A stretch of 64,000 nt of DNA from Onthoplasma sp045637825 (GTDB taxonomy: Bacteria > Bacillota > Clostridia > Christensenellales > UBA1242): contig JAZUAD010000005.1 in the NCBI GenBank assembly GCA_045637825.1, positions 1 to 64,000 on the forward strand, written 5' to 3'. Positions 24,797 to 35,395 of this stretch are shown one piece after another (position 1 is the first letter of the stretch; the number at the start of each line of letters is the position of its first letter). The notes beneath the pieces are model-generated. The model did not search any database and was not told the DNA's origin. It was given only the letters and a program-made list of their open reading frames with translations. The translations under genes were made by a program, and so were the position numbers.

Positions 24797-25442
24797 TTTA
24801 AGTTTGGAAGAATTTGAAAACGGAATTAAATTATATCAAGATGAAAAACTGTACAAGTTCACATCAGACGCAATAAAACTGGCAAAATTTTGTAGAATAA
24901 AATCTAGCGATAAGGTGTTGGATATGTGTGCGGGTTGTGGAGTTGTGGGTTTGTATGCCTATAGCATTAACAAATGTGACAAGATTTATTTTAATGATAT
25001 TCAACCTCAAATGTGTAAACTGCTAGACAAAAACATAAAATTAAATAATTTGCAGGATAGTGCAAAGGTTATATGTAAGGACCTTGCTGAGTTGAGTATT
25101 GACGATTTTGAAAAAGCGTTAGATGTTATTATGTGTAATCCGCCATATTTTAAATTAAATGGCAAAATTACGCCAAGAGAGGATATTGCTATTTGTAAGC
25201 ACGAAATTGCAACAAATTTACAAACAATAATATCTAAAGCGGGTAAACTGATTAAACCAAAAGGCAGGTTTTATTTGGTCATTCCTAGTGAAAGATTGTG
25301 TGAATGTGTTATATTGTTAAATAAGGCGGGTTTTGAAGTGAAACAAATTCAATTAGATAACCACAAAGGCGAAAGTAAAATTTGTTTATTAAAAAATATA
25401 AAAAATGCAAAAAGCGGGGTGAAAATAACAATAAATACGTAA
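24789..25442 (+). CDS. trmN6: tRNA1(Val) adenine-N6 methyltransferase-like (TrmN6/YabB)
   Basis: 217 residues from the ATG at 24789, preferred over an in-frame GTG at 24783 because AAGG then has normal spacing. Rossmann SAM-binding motif VLDMCAGCGVVGLYA is near 41-55, the catalytic MCNPPYF (NPPY of N6-adenine methylases) near 117-123, and FYLVIPSERL in the C-terminal part. It overlaps ricT by eight bases, matching the holB-ricT-(yabA)-trmN6 order in Bacillota. The next conserved gene, rsmI, appears only 17 kb further on. Confidence 0.88.
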   Translation: MTNLSLEEFENGIKLYQDEKLYKFTSDAIKLAKFCRIKSSDKVLDMCAGCGVVGLYAYSINKCDKIYFNDIQPQMCKLLDKNIKLNNLQDSAKVICKDLAELSIDDFEKALDVIMCNPPYFKLNGKITPREDIAICKHEIATNLQTIISKAGKLIKPKGRFYLVIPSERLCECVILLNKAGFEVKQIQLDNHKGESKICLLKNIKNAKSGVKITINT

Positions 25443-25519
25443 AATTATCCAAATTTTAAAATATTTTTATAATTTTAATAATAAAATTAATATAGAACAA
25501 ATATTTAAAGGAATATTTT

Positions 25520-26200
25520 ATGGCAGAAATAATTGGAGAGGTTTTTAGCAAAATTTTTGGCGACAATGTTATTTGGGCTACAATAATTGTGTCAATGGTA
25601 CCTATTATGGAACTAAAAGGCGGAATCCCTTTTGGAATGAGTAAGGCGTTTTGGGGTGGTAGTGCACTAACAAAGTGGCAGGCATTTTGGTCAGCGTATT
25701 TAGGCAGTTCGTTAGTTGTTGTGGTGTTATATTTTGTGTTTGTTCCCATAATGAATTTATTAAGGAAAACAAAATTGTTTAAACGTATTGCCAATTGGGT
25801 AGATGGTAGAATTGACAATGGGTTAAAAAAGATAAATAAGGACCAAACTATTAAAGTGGGAAATGTTGAAAGTGCGGAAGTTGGAGGTGTGAAATTAAAT
25901 GTGGTACACAAAGATAACAAGCTGGGCAAAATGCTAGGTGTGTTAGGATTTGTTGCTATACCATTACCACTTACTGGAGTTTGGATAGGAACGTGTTTGT
26001 CGGTTGTTTTGGGGCTGAACTTTTGGCAAACCTTTGTATGTGTGCAGGTTGGAAATTTTATTGCTGGGATTATTATATCTACAATATGTGTAATCTTTCC
26101 GCAATTTACACACTGGTTAATTTATATATTTTTAATTTTGGTAATTATTGTAATAATTGCAGAAATAATCAAAAATAAAATATTAAAAAATAAAAAATAG
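25520..26200 (+). CDS. Small multidrug export-type membrane protein (PF06695 family)
   Basis: 226 residues with four to five hydrophobic helices. VPIMELKGGIPFGMSKAFWG near 30-49 is the family hallmark, followed by a charged cytoplasmic loop (about 95-140), LGFVAIPLPLTGVWIGT near 145-161 and two C-terminal helices. The Pfam name rests on weak evidence; actual transport is untested for most members. AAAGGAA lies upstream of the ATG. The 77-base gap after trmN6 is almost pure AT. It has its own terminator, so it may end the holB transcript or stand alone. Confidence 0.8.
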   Translation: MAEIIGEVFSKIFGDNVIWATIIVSMVPIMELKGGIPFGMSKAFWGGSALTKWQAFWSAYLGSSLVVVVLYFVFVPIMNLLRKTKLFKRIANWVDGRIDNGLKKINKDQTIKVGNVESAEVGGVKLNVVHKDNKLGKMLGVLGFVAIPLPLTGVWIGTCLSVVLGLNFWQTFVCVQVGNFIAGIIISTICVIFPQFTHWLIYIFLILVIIVIIAEIIKNKILKNKK

Positions 26201-26231
26201 CGAAAAAATATCAACATTTCGCTATTTTTAT
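26193..26231. terminator. Bidirectional terminator overlapping a stop codon
   Basis: Perfect 13-bp stem AAAAATAGCGAAA/TTTCGCTATTTTT (26193-26205 and 26217-26229) with an 11-base loop. It contains the TAG stop of the upstream gene and also faces the convergent gene at 26238. Confidence 0.9.
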
Positions 26232-26237
26232 TAAATT

Positions 26238-26657
26238 TTAAAGTATTTTAATGGTTTTATTTGCAAAATATTGAGATATTTCGTAAATTAAATTTAATAT
26301 TAAACTATTTGTTTTCAAATAAATCGTTTGGTAAAAACTTTTTAGTGAGTGTGAATTTAATTTTAAAGATACATTTGTTAAATGTTTGAGCAGTTCAAAA
26401 GGGTTGTTGTTAATAAGGGCTCTATTAGTGCTTTTTTCTTGATATAATATATTTAACAATTGTTTGGCGTTTAATAGTTGATTTAAGGTCTTGTTTTGAA
26501 GATTTAAAGGAAGCATAAATCCGTTGATTTCTAGATTGTGGATAATAGATGTTAACAAGTTAAGAATTTCTACAGGTTGTGGTAGAGAAATTTTTTTATA
26601 TTCATTGTTTATTATTTTATATTGCGTATCGGTTAAAATTAAATCGAAATTATCCAT
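26238..26657 (-). CDS. Unknown Leu/Asn-rich helical protein
   Basis: Not recognised. 139 residues, all-helical by composition, very rich in Leu, Asn and Ile, no TM segment, no Cys. PVEILNLLTSIIHNLEINGF and LNQLLNAKQLLNILYQEK look like amphipathic helices. There is no clear ribosome binding site; the ATG follows TATATAAAATT, so this too could be leaderless, but a -35 at good spacing is not visible. Convergent with the preceding gene across a shared terminator. The upstream 283 bases to 26940 are very AT-rich and hold the promoter of the giant lipoprotein gene. Confidence 0.55.
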   Translation of the reverse strand: MDNFDLILTDTQYKIINNEYKKISLPQPVEILNLLTSIIHNLEINGFMLPLNLQNKTLNQLLNAKQLLNILYQEKSTNRALINNNPFELLKHLTNVSLKLNSHSLKSFYQTIYLKTNSLILNLIYEISQYFANKTIKIL

Positions 26658-26875
26658 AATTTTATATATGAATTAAATGTGAAATAAATGCAAAAAATGA
26701 TTAATTAATAAAAATTGTTTAAAATGTACGTCAAATTAGATAAAATGCTTAAAAATAGTTAGGTGTTGATGTTGAAAATATTGTAAAAACTGATAAAAAT
26801 AATTTAATTAAAAAGAGAAAAACAATAGCAGAAATATAAAGATATATTATATATAATAAAATTTGTTTAAATTGT

Positions 26876-26904
26876 TTGATAAAAATTTGATATTGTGTTA
26901 AAAT
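26876..26904 (+). promoter_or_regulatory. Promoter of the giant lipoprotein gene
   Basis: -35 TTGATA (26876-26881), 17-bp spacer, -10 TAAAAT (26899-26904) with TGTGT extended element. AAGGGGA at 26930-26936 precedes the ATG at 26941. The TTGTGTTAAAATA core recurs at the sipW promoter. Confidence 0.7.
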
Positions 26905-26940
26905 AATATTGAAAAGTTATCATTACAATAAGGGGAAGAT

Positions 26941-29900
26941 ATGATAAGGACGAAAGCTAAGAGTTTATTATTGAGTTGTATGCTGTTACTAGCATGTTTT
27001 TGTTTTTGGGGTTGTAAGGAAAAAACAAAAGTAGGCGTTGACAGCATTTCTTTTACTGAGCAAAGTATAACAATGTTGGTGGGTGAAGAGTATACTCCTA
27101 CAATTAAGTTGTTGCCAAGTTATGCAACTGATCGTAGTTATAAGTTGGTAAGTTATTCAACTGCTTTAAAAGTGGAAGGCGGAACAATAATTGCGCTAGA
27201 AGGTATGTTGGACGTTAAACTTAAAGTTGTAAGTAATGAAAACCCAAATGTTAACGATATTATTACGGTAGATATTTATGAACAAGCCAAGGACCTTGAC
27301 GCTCCTACCGAATTAAGATTTGATGGTGACAAGCTTGTTTTTGTAGGAAGGGACAACGCAAATTCTTATATGCTAAAAGTTAATGGTCAGGAAATTAATA
27401 TAGGGAATAATACTGAGTATTCGTTTGCTAGTGTGGTTGAAAAAATGCCTAACCTTTACAATGAAATTATTACTTGTAGTGTTAAGGCAATTGGTGATGG
27501 CAAGGTGTTTAACGATTCTACATATGGTCAAGAAATATCCATAGTTAAACTTTCTAGCGTTACAAATGCCTATGTGCAAAACGAAACACTTTACTTTAAC
27601 GCTATTAAAAACATCAAAAGCTATGATATAAATGTTGTAAAATTAGGTAATATAGTTGCAACAAAGACAATAACTAATCCTAGCTTTGATGTAGTTAAAT
27701 TAAGTTTGGATATTAGAGATTTGGCAGATGGTGTTGATGGCGCAGAATATGTGTTAAACATTAAACCTAATATTAGCGGTTATAAATTTGATAATGTAAG
27801 TATTTTTGAGGGATTGCCTACTGAATTAGAATACAATGTGGTAGGAAGTGTAAAAAATGTAACAATTAGTGAAAGGGTTATTAGTTGGCCTTTTGTGAAA
27901 AATGCTCAAAATTATACTGTTGACATCTATAAAGACAATGAAAGATTGCAACGTTTTGAATCAATCACATCTAATAGTTTAAAATTGCCTTATGAAGATG
28001 CGGGTGAATATTATTGCGTAGTATTGGCAAATTCTAATAAAGAAAACACAACCACAGGAAAAGAGTTTTCACAACCTTTATACTTTAATATATTGTCGGC
28101 TCCTGAGGTTGTTGCTAATAACAATCAAGTGTATTGGCAAGAGGTTGAAGGATCTGATGGTTATTTGGTAACAATTAAAAATAGAGGTGGAGCAACTCTT
28201 GTTGATAAAACATTGATTTTACAAAATTACTATGATGTTAGTGAGTTTGTAGCAGGTACATACAGTATTCAAGTAGTAGCTAATGCAAGTGCTAATGGTG
28301 GAGTTAATGGCGAAGTACTACTATCTTCAGCAATTTCTGATGCGACAACTTGGACTATATTAAATGGTTTGCAACTTAGAGTTAAAAATGGAACCTTGTA
28401 TTGGCAAGATTTGGATATTAACAGCAAAAATAAATATCGCATAACTTTTGGTGAAGAAGTTATTGACTTGCCATCGGCAGATTATTATGAAGAAATGACT
28501 GCCTATGGATACAATTTGTTACAACACGAATTTGAGGCGGGAAACCACATTATAACAATACAAAGCGTGGGTGAAGGTAATGTGTTTGATGCTAAAATAA
28601 ATAGCACAAATATAATCAAACTTGCAGATAGTTCTATTGATAGTTTAATTGATAAAAAGTTTACTATTAATACTGTATCAAGTGCTAGTAGATACACTGT
28701 TGAAATATTTAAATCAACCGACCTTGCAAATCCTATTAGAGTGTTAGAGGATAAAATTAGTGGAAATAAATTTGCAATAGATGATGCAACTCTTGAGGCG
28801 GGTAATTATGTGGCTAAAGTGCTTGTATATGGTAACGGAACTAATGTGTTTGATGCCGATAATTTGATGGAAGGAACAACTTTTCCTTTTGAAAAATTGC
28901 CAACTCCAGAAATGTTTGTTGATGAAGGTGAATTAAAATTGGTGATAGAAGATATTGCCAGGGCTCAAAGTTATAAGTTATATCAAAATAATAGCATAAA
29001 ACCTGTAACTGACAGAGAATATTCGCTAAGTGATTTACCTTATGTGGATAATAAAGGTTCGGGGTGTGACTATATTTATAAAGTGCAAGCATTGGGTAAT
29101 GGTTTGGAGGTGTTAGATAGTGATTGTACACTAGAGGAAGACCAAATAAAGGTTAGAAAATTGCATACACCAGAAATAACCTTTAGAAAAGAAAGTTTGG
29201 CTTATCATGCTGAAACTTCTTGGGAGAATCGGGTAGGCGATGAAGTATCTGTGGGGTGTAAATTTTTAATAAACGGAATAGAAATATACAGTTTGTCTGA
29301 TGAATATGATTGTAGCAATGTTATTGTAGAACCAGGAAACTATATTGCAGAAGCACACCTCTATCCTTCAAGTAGTTCTGGAGGTGAGTATGACCTTATT
29401 CTACAATCTGACGTTGCATATTATAACTATGTAAACAAATTGGCAGGAGACTGTAGTTTTCAAATTTCTAACGGCGTGTTAATTGTTACACCAGACGAAC
29501 ATTTGACAGGTGGTGGATATTCGTTAGAATTAACTATTGGAGACGCTATTGTATTAAATGATTTTACATACATTAATTCACGTTTTCAAAAGAACTTATA
29601 CGATAGTAAATATAATGTTATCGAGGAAATATTACCATTGTTAATTGGTGTAGGACAATATTCGGTTAAAACAGTAATTTCTAGCACTAATAATAATTTG
29701 GTATCCTCAAACGTTACTATATGTGAAAAAGATTTAAAGATTTTGGGCAAGGTTCAAAATATTAACAAAAAGGGACAAAATATTGAGTTTGGCATAGTAG
29801 AGGGGGCTACAAACTATATTGCTATAGTTGATTTGTACGGAAATGAAACAACAATAGACCTTGCAGGAAGATATACAACAGATACGACAAATGTTATAAG

Positions 29901-32900
29901 CATAGAAGACTTTAAAACTTTAATGCAAATGAGAGGTGTTTCATATTTGGAACAAACTCCTTACACAATTAAAATAGTTGCAGTAAATGAAGATAGTACC
30001 ACTATTGCCAACAAGGGTAATATTACATATACTTTTGAATTTTTAAAGACTCCTACACTTAGTGTGACAGAATTAGAGGGTACAAATACTAAATATCTTC
30101 AAATTTATGATGAAGACATAAATATTTCTAGATATAATGTGGCAATAAGTCAAACTGAAACCATTTATAATGAGCAAGTAGTTAAAACTGCACAAGATAC
30201 ATTGATTAATATGGACGAAATTGATGGTTTGGTGGCAGGAAATATAGAAGTTAAAGTAAATTCAACTGCTAGTAGTGGAAATTATTTTGATAGCGGAATT
30301 TCAACTATAAATATTATCAAATCTAATAGCGAAACAATAACTGTGGTTGATGGTAAATTACAATGGAATAGTATTGCTAGTGCAAAACAATATAATCTTT
30401 GGTATTTTAATCAATCAACCAACAATCAACCCGTTGTTGTAAATTTGTATCAAGGTGTGGAAAACTTTACAACTTATGGCGGGGTTTGTATTTATGAATT
30501 TGATGAATTGGAAAGCGGTATAAGCAATTTCTATCTTCAAGTAGATACGTTTGCAAAACTAGGTAACACCTACTATATAAATTCGGATAATGGCGAAACT
30601 TTATCAAATATATATAAGTTGCCAACTATCGAAACAGAGGTCGTTAATGGCGAAATTTATGCGGAAGTTAGAACACTAGATTATGCTCGTTCTAACAACT
30701 TAGAGGTGCTTATAGATGGAAAACCATTGGATATTGATGTTACTCAAGCAGAAAATGAAAATATCAAATTGGTAACTACAATGGAAAAAATATCTATAAC
30801 AATAGCGCCAGGAATATTGTTTAAGTATGGCGATAGTGAAATGCTAAAGGAAACAATTTCCTTAAGACTATATTCTGATAATGCTTTAACATTAAATTCT
30901 TCTGTTAGTCAAAAGGATATTTACGGCCTGTTAAAACCTACAGGGTTGGATATCACCACATCTATAACTCAAAATGAAAGTGGAGTTATTAATGAGGTAT
31001 TAGAAAAAATTACTTGGAATAATCCTACAGGTAATGGTCAGTATGTTTCTAAATATGAAATAGTAGTTAATTATAAAAATGTTAATTATATATTTAATAC
31101 AACTGAGCATGTGTTTATGATGCCAACTTATTGTGATTATGATGCAAACGAGAATGGTGAGTTGGACTACAATGAGGATATTAATGGAAACAATCAATTA
31201 GATGCCGGTGAAGATATTAATGGAAATGGAATTCTTGACCGAGTTGAGGTTGTGTTTGGATCCGGTGTATATAATATTAAGGTAAGGGCATTAACTGATA
31301 ACTGCGATAATATTGTTAACTCTAAGTATTGTGAAGAAATTCAAGTTACGGTACTAGAAACTCCTAAAAATCTAGAAACTAAAGACGGAAATATTTCTTG
31401 GTCTAGCGATACAAATGTAGAATACTATTTAATTAAAGTATATTTGATAGAAAATGGTGAGCCAACTTTAATGGTTGCTAATCAAACCACAAAAAATGTT
31501 AGTGAGTTCGATTTATGCTCTTTAACTCCATTTGAAACTGGTGTATATGGTGTTAGTATTCAAGCAATGCACAATAATTCACGCATACTATCAAGCAAGG
31601 AAAGCGAAATACTGCAAGTAATTCGTTTACCACAAGTTAATAGTTATCGAGTTGTAAATGGTGAATTGTATATTAGTGCTCACGCTTTTTATAGTAAGGC
31701 TGAAATATATTTAGTAAATAAAGATGGTATAACTTTAAAAGAACCATTTGTAATATACAATAATAGTTTAGGAAAATATAATTCTTATACAAGCGCTACA
31801 GGATTTAAGTGGTCTGATTCAAATATTATAGAAACTTATACAGATGAAAATTATTATGTGGCTGCTAAATATGAGGGTTCCGAAGGACCTATTTTGCGTG
31901 CAGCCTTGGCTGAAGGGTACAAATTAAAAATTAAGTTATATGGAAACTCAACCAGTAAGGGTGCTATAATTTCAGGACATACTAATACGGAAGTTATTAA
32001 TATGTACTGGGCTTATGATAATACCATTGAAAACGAAGACAAAAACAGGATAGAAAAGCTTGTAACACTAAATATTAAGGTTAGTGAAACCGAAAGAGGT
32101 GTTATGTTGATAAATTGTCCTGAAGGTATAGCGTATTCATTAAAATATTTTATCAATGGTGAAAATTCTCTACAAGGTGTACACCTTTATCAAATAATAC
32201 TTTTAACAGATAAATCTCATTCTTTCTTGGTGGCCGATATTGTAGATGAAACATTGTTTAATAATAGTTTAGAAGCTGTTGGAGCAACAATAATACAAGA
32301 TACTGTTGAAAGAAATTATTTAAAGCATTTTGAATATGCTGGTAACACATTTAATATTATTGATAAAAACGCTAAAGGGTTTATACCTTTTGATTTAACA
32401 ACCAATTATTACTATTATTATACGCTTGAGGGTGTGTATCAAGAGGTTAAATTATATGAGGGCGGCTCATTTATAATGTGCGCAAGATTTATTGGAGATG
32501 ATACACAGTTTGTTTATTCTAATACTTCAAATCTAGTTAAAATTGAACGTTATAGTCCATTAAATGTAACCGTGTCTAATGGTTCAATTTCATGGAAGAA
32601 CTTGACGACTGATGATAATCACCCAATATATGTAATAACTTTAACAAACAGCAACGAAACTTATAATCTAGTACTATACAATTCTAGTATGTATACAGAA
32701 GAAGATTTAAAGGGTTGCCTAGATAGTAGTAAGCAATACATATTTGATGCTATTACATATCAAACAGGTGATGAGGTCATAACCTATACAAGATTGGCTG
32801 ACATAATATACAAGGCACGTCAAGATAGTGCTAGTGCACTATTAAGTCAAGGAGGAACTTTCCTAGCAACTATAAAGGCGCAATATACAAACTCAAGTTC

Positions 32901-35313
32901 TATGGATGTGATTTTGGCTCAAGGTGGAGATAGCGTTACAGTATCAATTCTTCCACAAGCGTCGATTATCGTGACTGATGGTTGCTTAACATGGAATATG
33001 GCGTTTGTTAACAATTCTAATGGAGATACTCCTGTTAATAATTATCGTTTGGAAATTTATGATGGCGATAATAAACTATATCAAATTAATTTGGGTGAAG
33101 ATGATTATATCCTAGAAGGCAGAGTTGCAATTTATAATTTACCAGAAGTTATAAACAATGGTGCAGATGGTGAATTTAAGTTTGTGCCAGGAGTTAATTA
33201 TACGTTTAAGTTAATTGCTTTAGGTGCAGATAGTTCTACTTATGTGGACTCTGTTGCAACTTCAGTAAGCGAAGTGGATATTCTTCCGGTATTACAAGAT
33301 GTGAAAATGGAAGATGGTAAGTTGACTTGGATTAACACCACAACTAATAGTGTAGAAATATATGTGACATACCCAATAAAAGATGCTTTTGGTAACGTTA
33401 CGGCCCTTGTGGAATTAGAGTTTAAGGATATTACAAGTAATAGTTTTGAACTCCCTGCAACACACGCAGATATTAGTAACACTTCACGTGAACTGATTGC
33501 TGGGTATGATTATTATATTAAACTTCGATTGAAAGGAACTAACAACTCATTAAATGGTTTCTATGTTCAATATGTAGATATTGTTAATAGATTAGATACT
33601 GTGCCAACTAATAGCATTGTTACCAACAATGGAATATTGACTTGGGAAGCAAATGCAAAACCAGAAACAACTTACACAATAACTTATTGTTATGAGTTGG
33701 ATAGTGATGGCAAGATGGTAAATCCTATAACCACAGAAAAATTAGCAAACAATGTGTTTGACTTTACAAACTGTAAAGAGGGTTCAATCTATGTATCAAT
33801 TCAAGCACATAATAACAATCACTTTAATTCATTTACTAGCGATATAGTTGAATTGTTTAAACTAAGCGTTCCAACAAACATTGTTTATTACGAAGGTTCA
33901 ACTACTATATCTTGGGACGAAGTGTTGGATAAAGACGGAAATCCTGTTGAAGCATATATTGTAAAGGTGATGCAAGAAGGTCGTGAAGACCAGGAATTTA
34001 AGTGTGAAACCAATGAATGGGTTATTACAGGGGTTGATTCTACAGCGTTTGAAATTTCTGTTCAAGCAATTAGCGAATCTGCTACAGGAACTTTATTAAA
34101 CAGTGATTATAGTGCACCTGCTAATATGGAAGTGCCTAATCAAGTAGATGTTAATACATTTAAGTTTGATGAAGAATTGCAAGCGTTTAAGTGGAGAGCT
34201 ATTGAAGGTGAGCAAGAAAACAGTGATGAATATTACATTTCGTATAACTATTATGAATTAAATAGTAATGTGTTAATTAGTTCTAATCCAGAAAAGGTTA
34301 CTATTAGTAAAATAATACAAACCGAAGATGGTGAGGAGAAATGGTACTATTATTACCCAAGCGTAATTGGAACTTATCGTATGATTAATGTTCAAGTTAA
34401 GCGTGCGGGAAGTTTGTCATCACAACAAACTTGGTGTATAAACGAAGATGGTACAAATTACGAGTTAGACTTTGATATATTTGAAGCGGGCGCTGGTACT
34501 AGTAAGAATCCATATATTATTAGTAACGAACAACAATTGCGTAACATTAAATATTTCCTAAATGGTTATTATGAACTTGATAGGGATATTTCATTGTCAA
34601 GTAATGCGCCAATTACAACTAGCGAACAAGTGTTTACAGGAACTATTACTGGTGGAGAAGATAAACATTATATAATTGGAGTTAAGCAAACAGATAAAAC
34701 TATGTTTACTAACTATGTTGGATTATTTAATGTAACTGAAAATGCAACGTTTGCAAATATTAGACTTTCTAATTTTGGATATAATGGGTATGTAAATTCT
34801 GGAACATTATATATGGGTGTGTTGGTTGGTTATGCTGAAGGAACTAACTTTAATAACATTACAATAACCTCTACAAGTATTAACGTTATTAAAAATAGAG
34901 AAAACGGGTATACAAACGATAGCGTAAATGTGTATATAGGGGCTATTGCGGGTTATGTAACAAATTCAACTATTACTAACTGCGTTGTAAACCTAGGTGG
35001 AACAGAACCTAATGTAATTTTAAATATTACAGGAAATTCTAGAACTAAGTTTGCGTTAGGCGGTATTGTGGGCTATGCTAATATAACAACCATTACAAAC
35101 AATACTAGCGGTGAAGATATAAATGGCGAAAGTGCTAATGCGTTTATAATATTAAAAAATATAACAGCAGATGGAAATGCTCCAACCTTATATATCGGTG
35201 CGTTAGTGGGTGAAATTGTAGAAGACGGAATTACCTCAAACGGAAATTCTTTGGTGTATTTAGAACATGGTTCTACAGGAAATGTTGTGAAAAACAACGA
35301 AACAGGCAATTAA
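26941..35313 (+). CDS. Giant surface lipoprotein with FN3-like repeats, acidic Ca-type loop and GLUG module
   Basis: 2790 residues. The signal peptide ends in a lipobox-like FWGC, making Cys25 the lipidated residue. Residues about 33-115 resemble a Big_2 Ig-like domain (VDSISFTEQSITMLVGEEYT). Then come roughly 20 units of 90-130 residues, each opening with a strand like DGKLTW or NGTLYWQ and an A-x-x-Y-x-V/I-x-I strand, the FN3-like pattern of bacterial surface proteins. A run of D-x-N-x-N-G-x-x-D spacing at 1401-1434 resembles EF-hand/dockerin calcium loops. Residues about 2520-2790 form a GLUG-type module (ISNEQQLRNI, GGIVGYA). There is no LPXTG and no C-terminal TM. Probable adhesin or matrix scaffold; binding partner unknown. 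Confidence 0.85.
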   Translation: MIRTKAKSLLLSCMLLLACFCFWGCKEKTKVGVDSISFTEQSITMLVGEEYTPTIKLLPSYATDRSYKLVSYSTALKVEGGTIIALEGMLDVKLKVVSNENPNVNDIITVDIYEQAKDLDAPTELRFDGDKLVFVGRDNANSYMLKVNGQEINIGNNTEYSFASVVEKMPNLYNEIITCSVKAIGDGKVFNDSTYGQEISIVKLSSVTNAYVQNETLYFNAIKNIKSYDINVVKLGNIVATKTITNPSFDVVKLSLDIRDLADGVDGAEYVLNIKPNISGYKFDNVSIFEGLPTELEYNVVGSVKNVTISERVISWPFVKNAQNYTVDIYKDNERLQRFESITSNSLKLPYEDAGEYYCVVLANSNKENTTTGKEFSQPLYFNILSAPEVVANNNQVYWQEVEGSDGYLVTIKNRGGATLVDKTLILQNYYDVSEFVAGTYSIQVVANASANGGVNGEVLLSSAISDATTWTILNGLQLRVKNGTLYWQDLDINSKNKYRITFGEEVIDLPSADYYEEMTAYGYNLLQHEFEAGNHIITIQSVGEGNVFDAKINSTNIIKLADSSIDSLIDKKFTINTVSSASRYTVEIFKSTDLANPIRVLEDKISGNKFAIDDATLEAGNYVAKVLVYGNGTNVFDADNLMEGTTFPFEKLPTPEMFVDEGELKLVIEDIARAQSYKLYQNNSIKPVTDREYSLSDLPYVDNKGSGCDYIYKVQALGNGLEVLDSDCTLEEDQIKVRKLHTPEITFRKESLAYHAETSWENRVGDEVSVGCKFLINGIEIYSLSDEYDCSNVIVEPGNYIAEAHLYPSSSSGGEYDLILQSDVAYYNYVNKLAGDCSFQISNGVLIVTPDEHLTGGGYSLELTIGDAIVLNDFTYINSRFQKNLYDSKYNVIEEILPLLIGVGQYSVKTVISSTNNNLVSSNVTICEKDLKILGKVQNINKKGQNIEFGIVEGATNYIAIVDLYGNETTIDLAGRYTTDTTNVISIEDFKTLMQMRGVSYLEQTPYTIKIVAVNEDSTTIANKGNITYTFEFLKTPTLSVTELEGTNTKYLQIYDEDINISRYNVAISQTETIYNEQVVKTAQDTLINMDEIDGLVAGNIEVKVNSTASSGNYFDSGISTINIIKSNSETITVVDGKLQWNSIASAKQYNLWYFNQSTNNQPVVVNLYQGVENFTTYGGVCIYEFDELESGISNFYLQVDTFAKLGNTYYINSDNGETLSNIYKLPTIETEVVNGEIYAEVRTLDYARSNNLEVLIDGKPLDIDVTQAENENIKLVTTMEKISITIAPGILFKYGDSEMLKETISLRLYSDNALTLNSSVSQKDIYGLLKPTGLDITTSITQNESGVINEVLEKITWNNPTGNGQYVSKYEIVVNYKNVNYIFNTTEHVFMMPTYCDYDANENGELDYNEDINGNNQLDAGEDINGNGILDRVEVVFGSGVYNIKVRALTDNCDNIVNSKYCEEIQVTVLETPKNLETKDGNISWSSDTNVEYYLIKVYLIENGEPTLMVANQTTKNVSEFDLCSLTPFETGVYGVSIQAMHNNSRILSSKESEILQVIRLPQVNSYRVVNGELYISAHAFYSKAEIYLVNKDGITLKEPFVIYNNSLGKYNSYTSATGFKWSDSNIIETYTDENYYVAAKYEGSEGPILRAALAEGYKLKIKLYGNSTSKGAIISGHTNTEVINMYWAYDNTIENEDKNRIEKLVTLNIKVSETERGVMLINCPEGIAYSLKYFINGENSLQGVHLYQIILLTDKSHSFLVADIVDETLFNNSLEAVGATIIQDTVERNYLKHFEYAGNTFNIIDKNAKGFIPFDLTTNYYYYYTLEGVYQEVKLYEGGSFIMCARFIGDDTQFVYSNTSNLVKIERYSPLNVTVSNGSISWKNLTTDDNHPIYVITLTNSNETYNLVLYNSSMYTEEDLKGCLDSSKQYIFDAITYQTGDEVITYTRLADIIYKARQDSASALLSQGGTFLATIKAQYTNSSSMDVILAQGGDSVTVSILPQASIIVTDGCLTWNMAFVNNSNGDTPVNNYRLEIYDGDNKLYQINLGEDDYILEGRVAIYNLPEVINNGADGEFKFVPGVNYTFKLIALGADSSTYVDSVATSVSEVDILPVLQDVKMEDGKLTWINTTTNSVEIYVTYPIKDAFGNVTALVELEFKDITSNSFELPATHADISNTSRELIAGYDYYIKLRLKGTNNSLNGFYVQYVDIVNRLDTVPTNSIVTNNGILTWEANAKPETTYTITYCYELDSDGKMVNPITTEKLANNVFDFTNCKEGSIYVSIQAHNNNHFNSFTSDIVELFKLSVPTNIVYYEGSTTISWDEVLDKDGNPVEAYIVKVMQEGREDQEFKCETNEWVITGVDSTAFEISVQAISESATGTLLNSDYSAPANMEVPNQVDVNTFKFDEELQAFKWRAIEGEQENSDEYYISYNYYELNSNVLISSNPEKVTISKIIQTEDGEEKWYYYYPSVIGTYRMINVQVKRAGSLSSQQTWCINEDGTNYELDFDIFEAGAGTSKNPYIISNEQQLRNIKYFLNGYYELDRDISLSSNAPITTSEQVFTGTITGGEDKHYIIGVKQTDKTMFTNYVGLFNVTENATFANIRLSNFGYNGYVNSGTLYMGVLVGYAEGTNFNNITITSTSINVIKNRENGYTNDSVNVYIGAIAGYVTNSTITNCVVNLGGTEPNVILNITGNSRTKFALGGIVGYANITTITNNTSGEDINGESANAFIILKNITADGNAPTLYIGALVGEIVEDGITSNGNSLVYLEHGSTGNVVKNNETGN

Positions 35314-35357
35314 ATTGAATAAAATTTAAAGAAAAATAAAAAATCTGCGTTATATAT

Positions 35358-35387
35358 TTGCGTAAATGGGTGTATTTGTGTTAAAAT
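35358..35387 (+). promoter_or_regulatory. Candidate promoter of the sipW operon
   Basis: -35 TTGCGT (35358-35363), 18-bp spacer, -10 TAAAAT (35382-35387) with TGTGT extended element, nearly the same core as the promoter at 26899. It leaves a structured leader of about 120 bases. No terminator was seen after the giant gene, so read-through is also possible. Confidence 0.55.
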
Positions 35388-35395
35388 ATACCATA

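Noticed and set aside
25456..25929. Minus-strand 157-codon frame opposite the export-type membrane protein
   Set aside because: It lies almost wholly opposite a well-supported gene, lacks a ribosome binding site and has a composition typical of an antisense frame.
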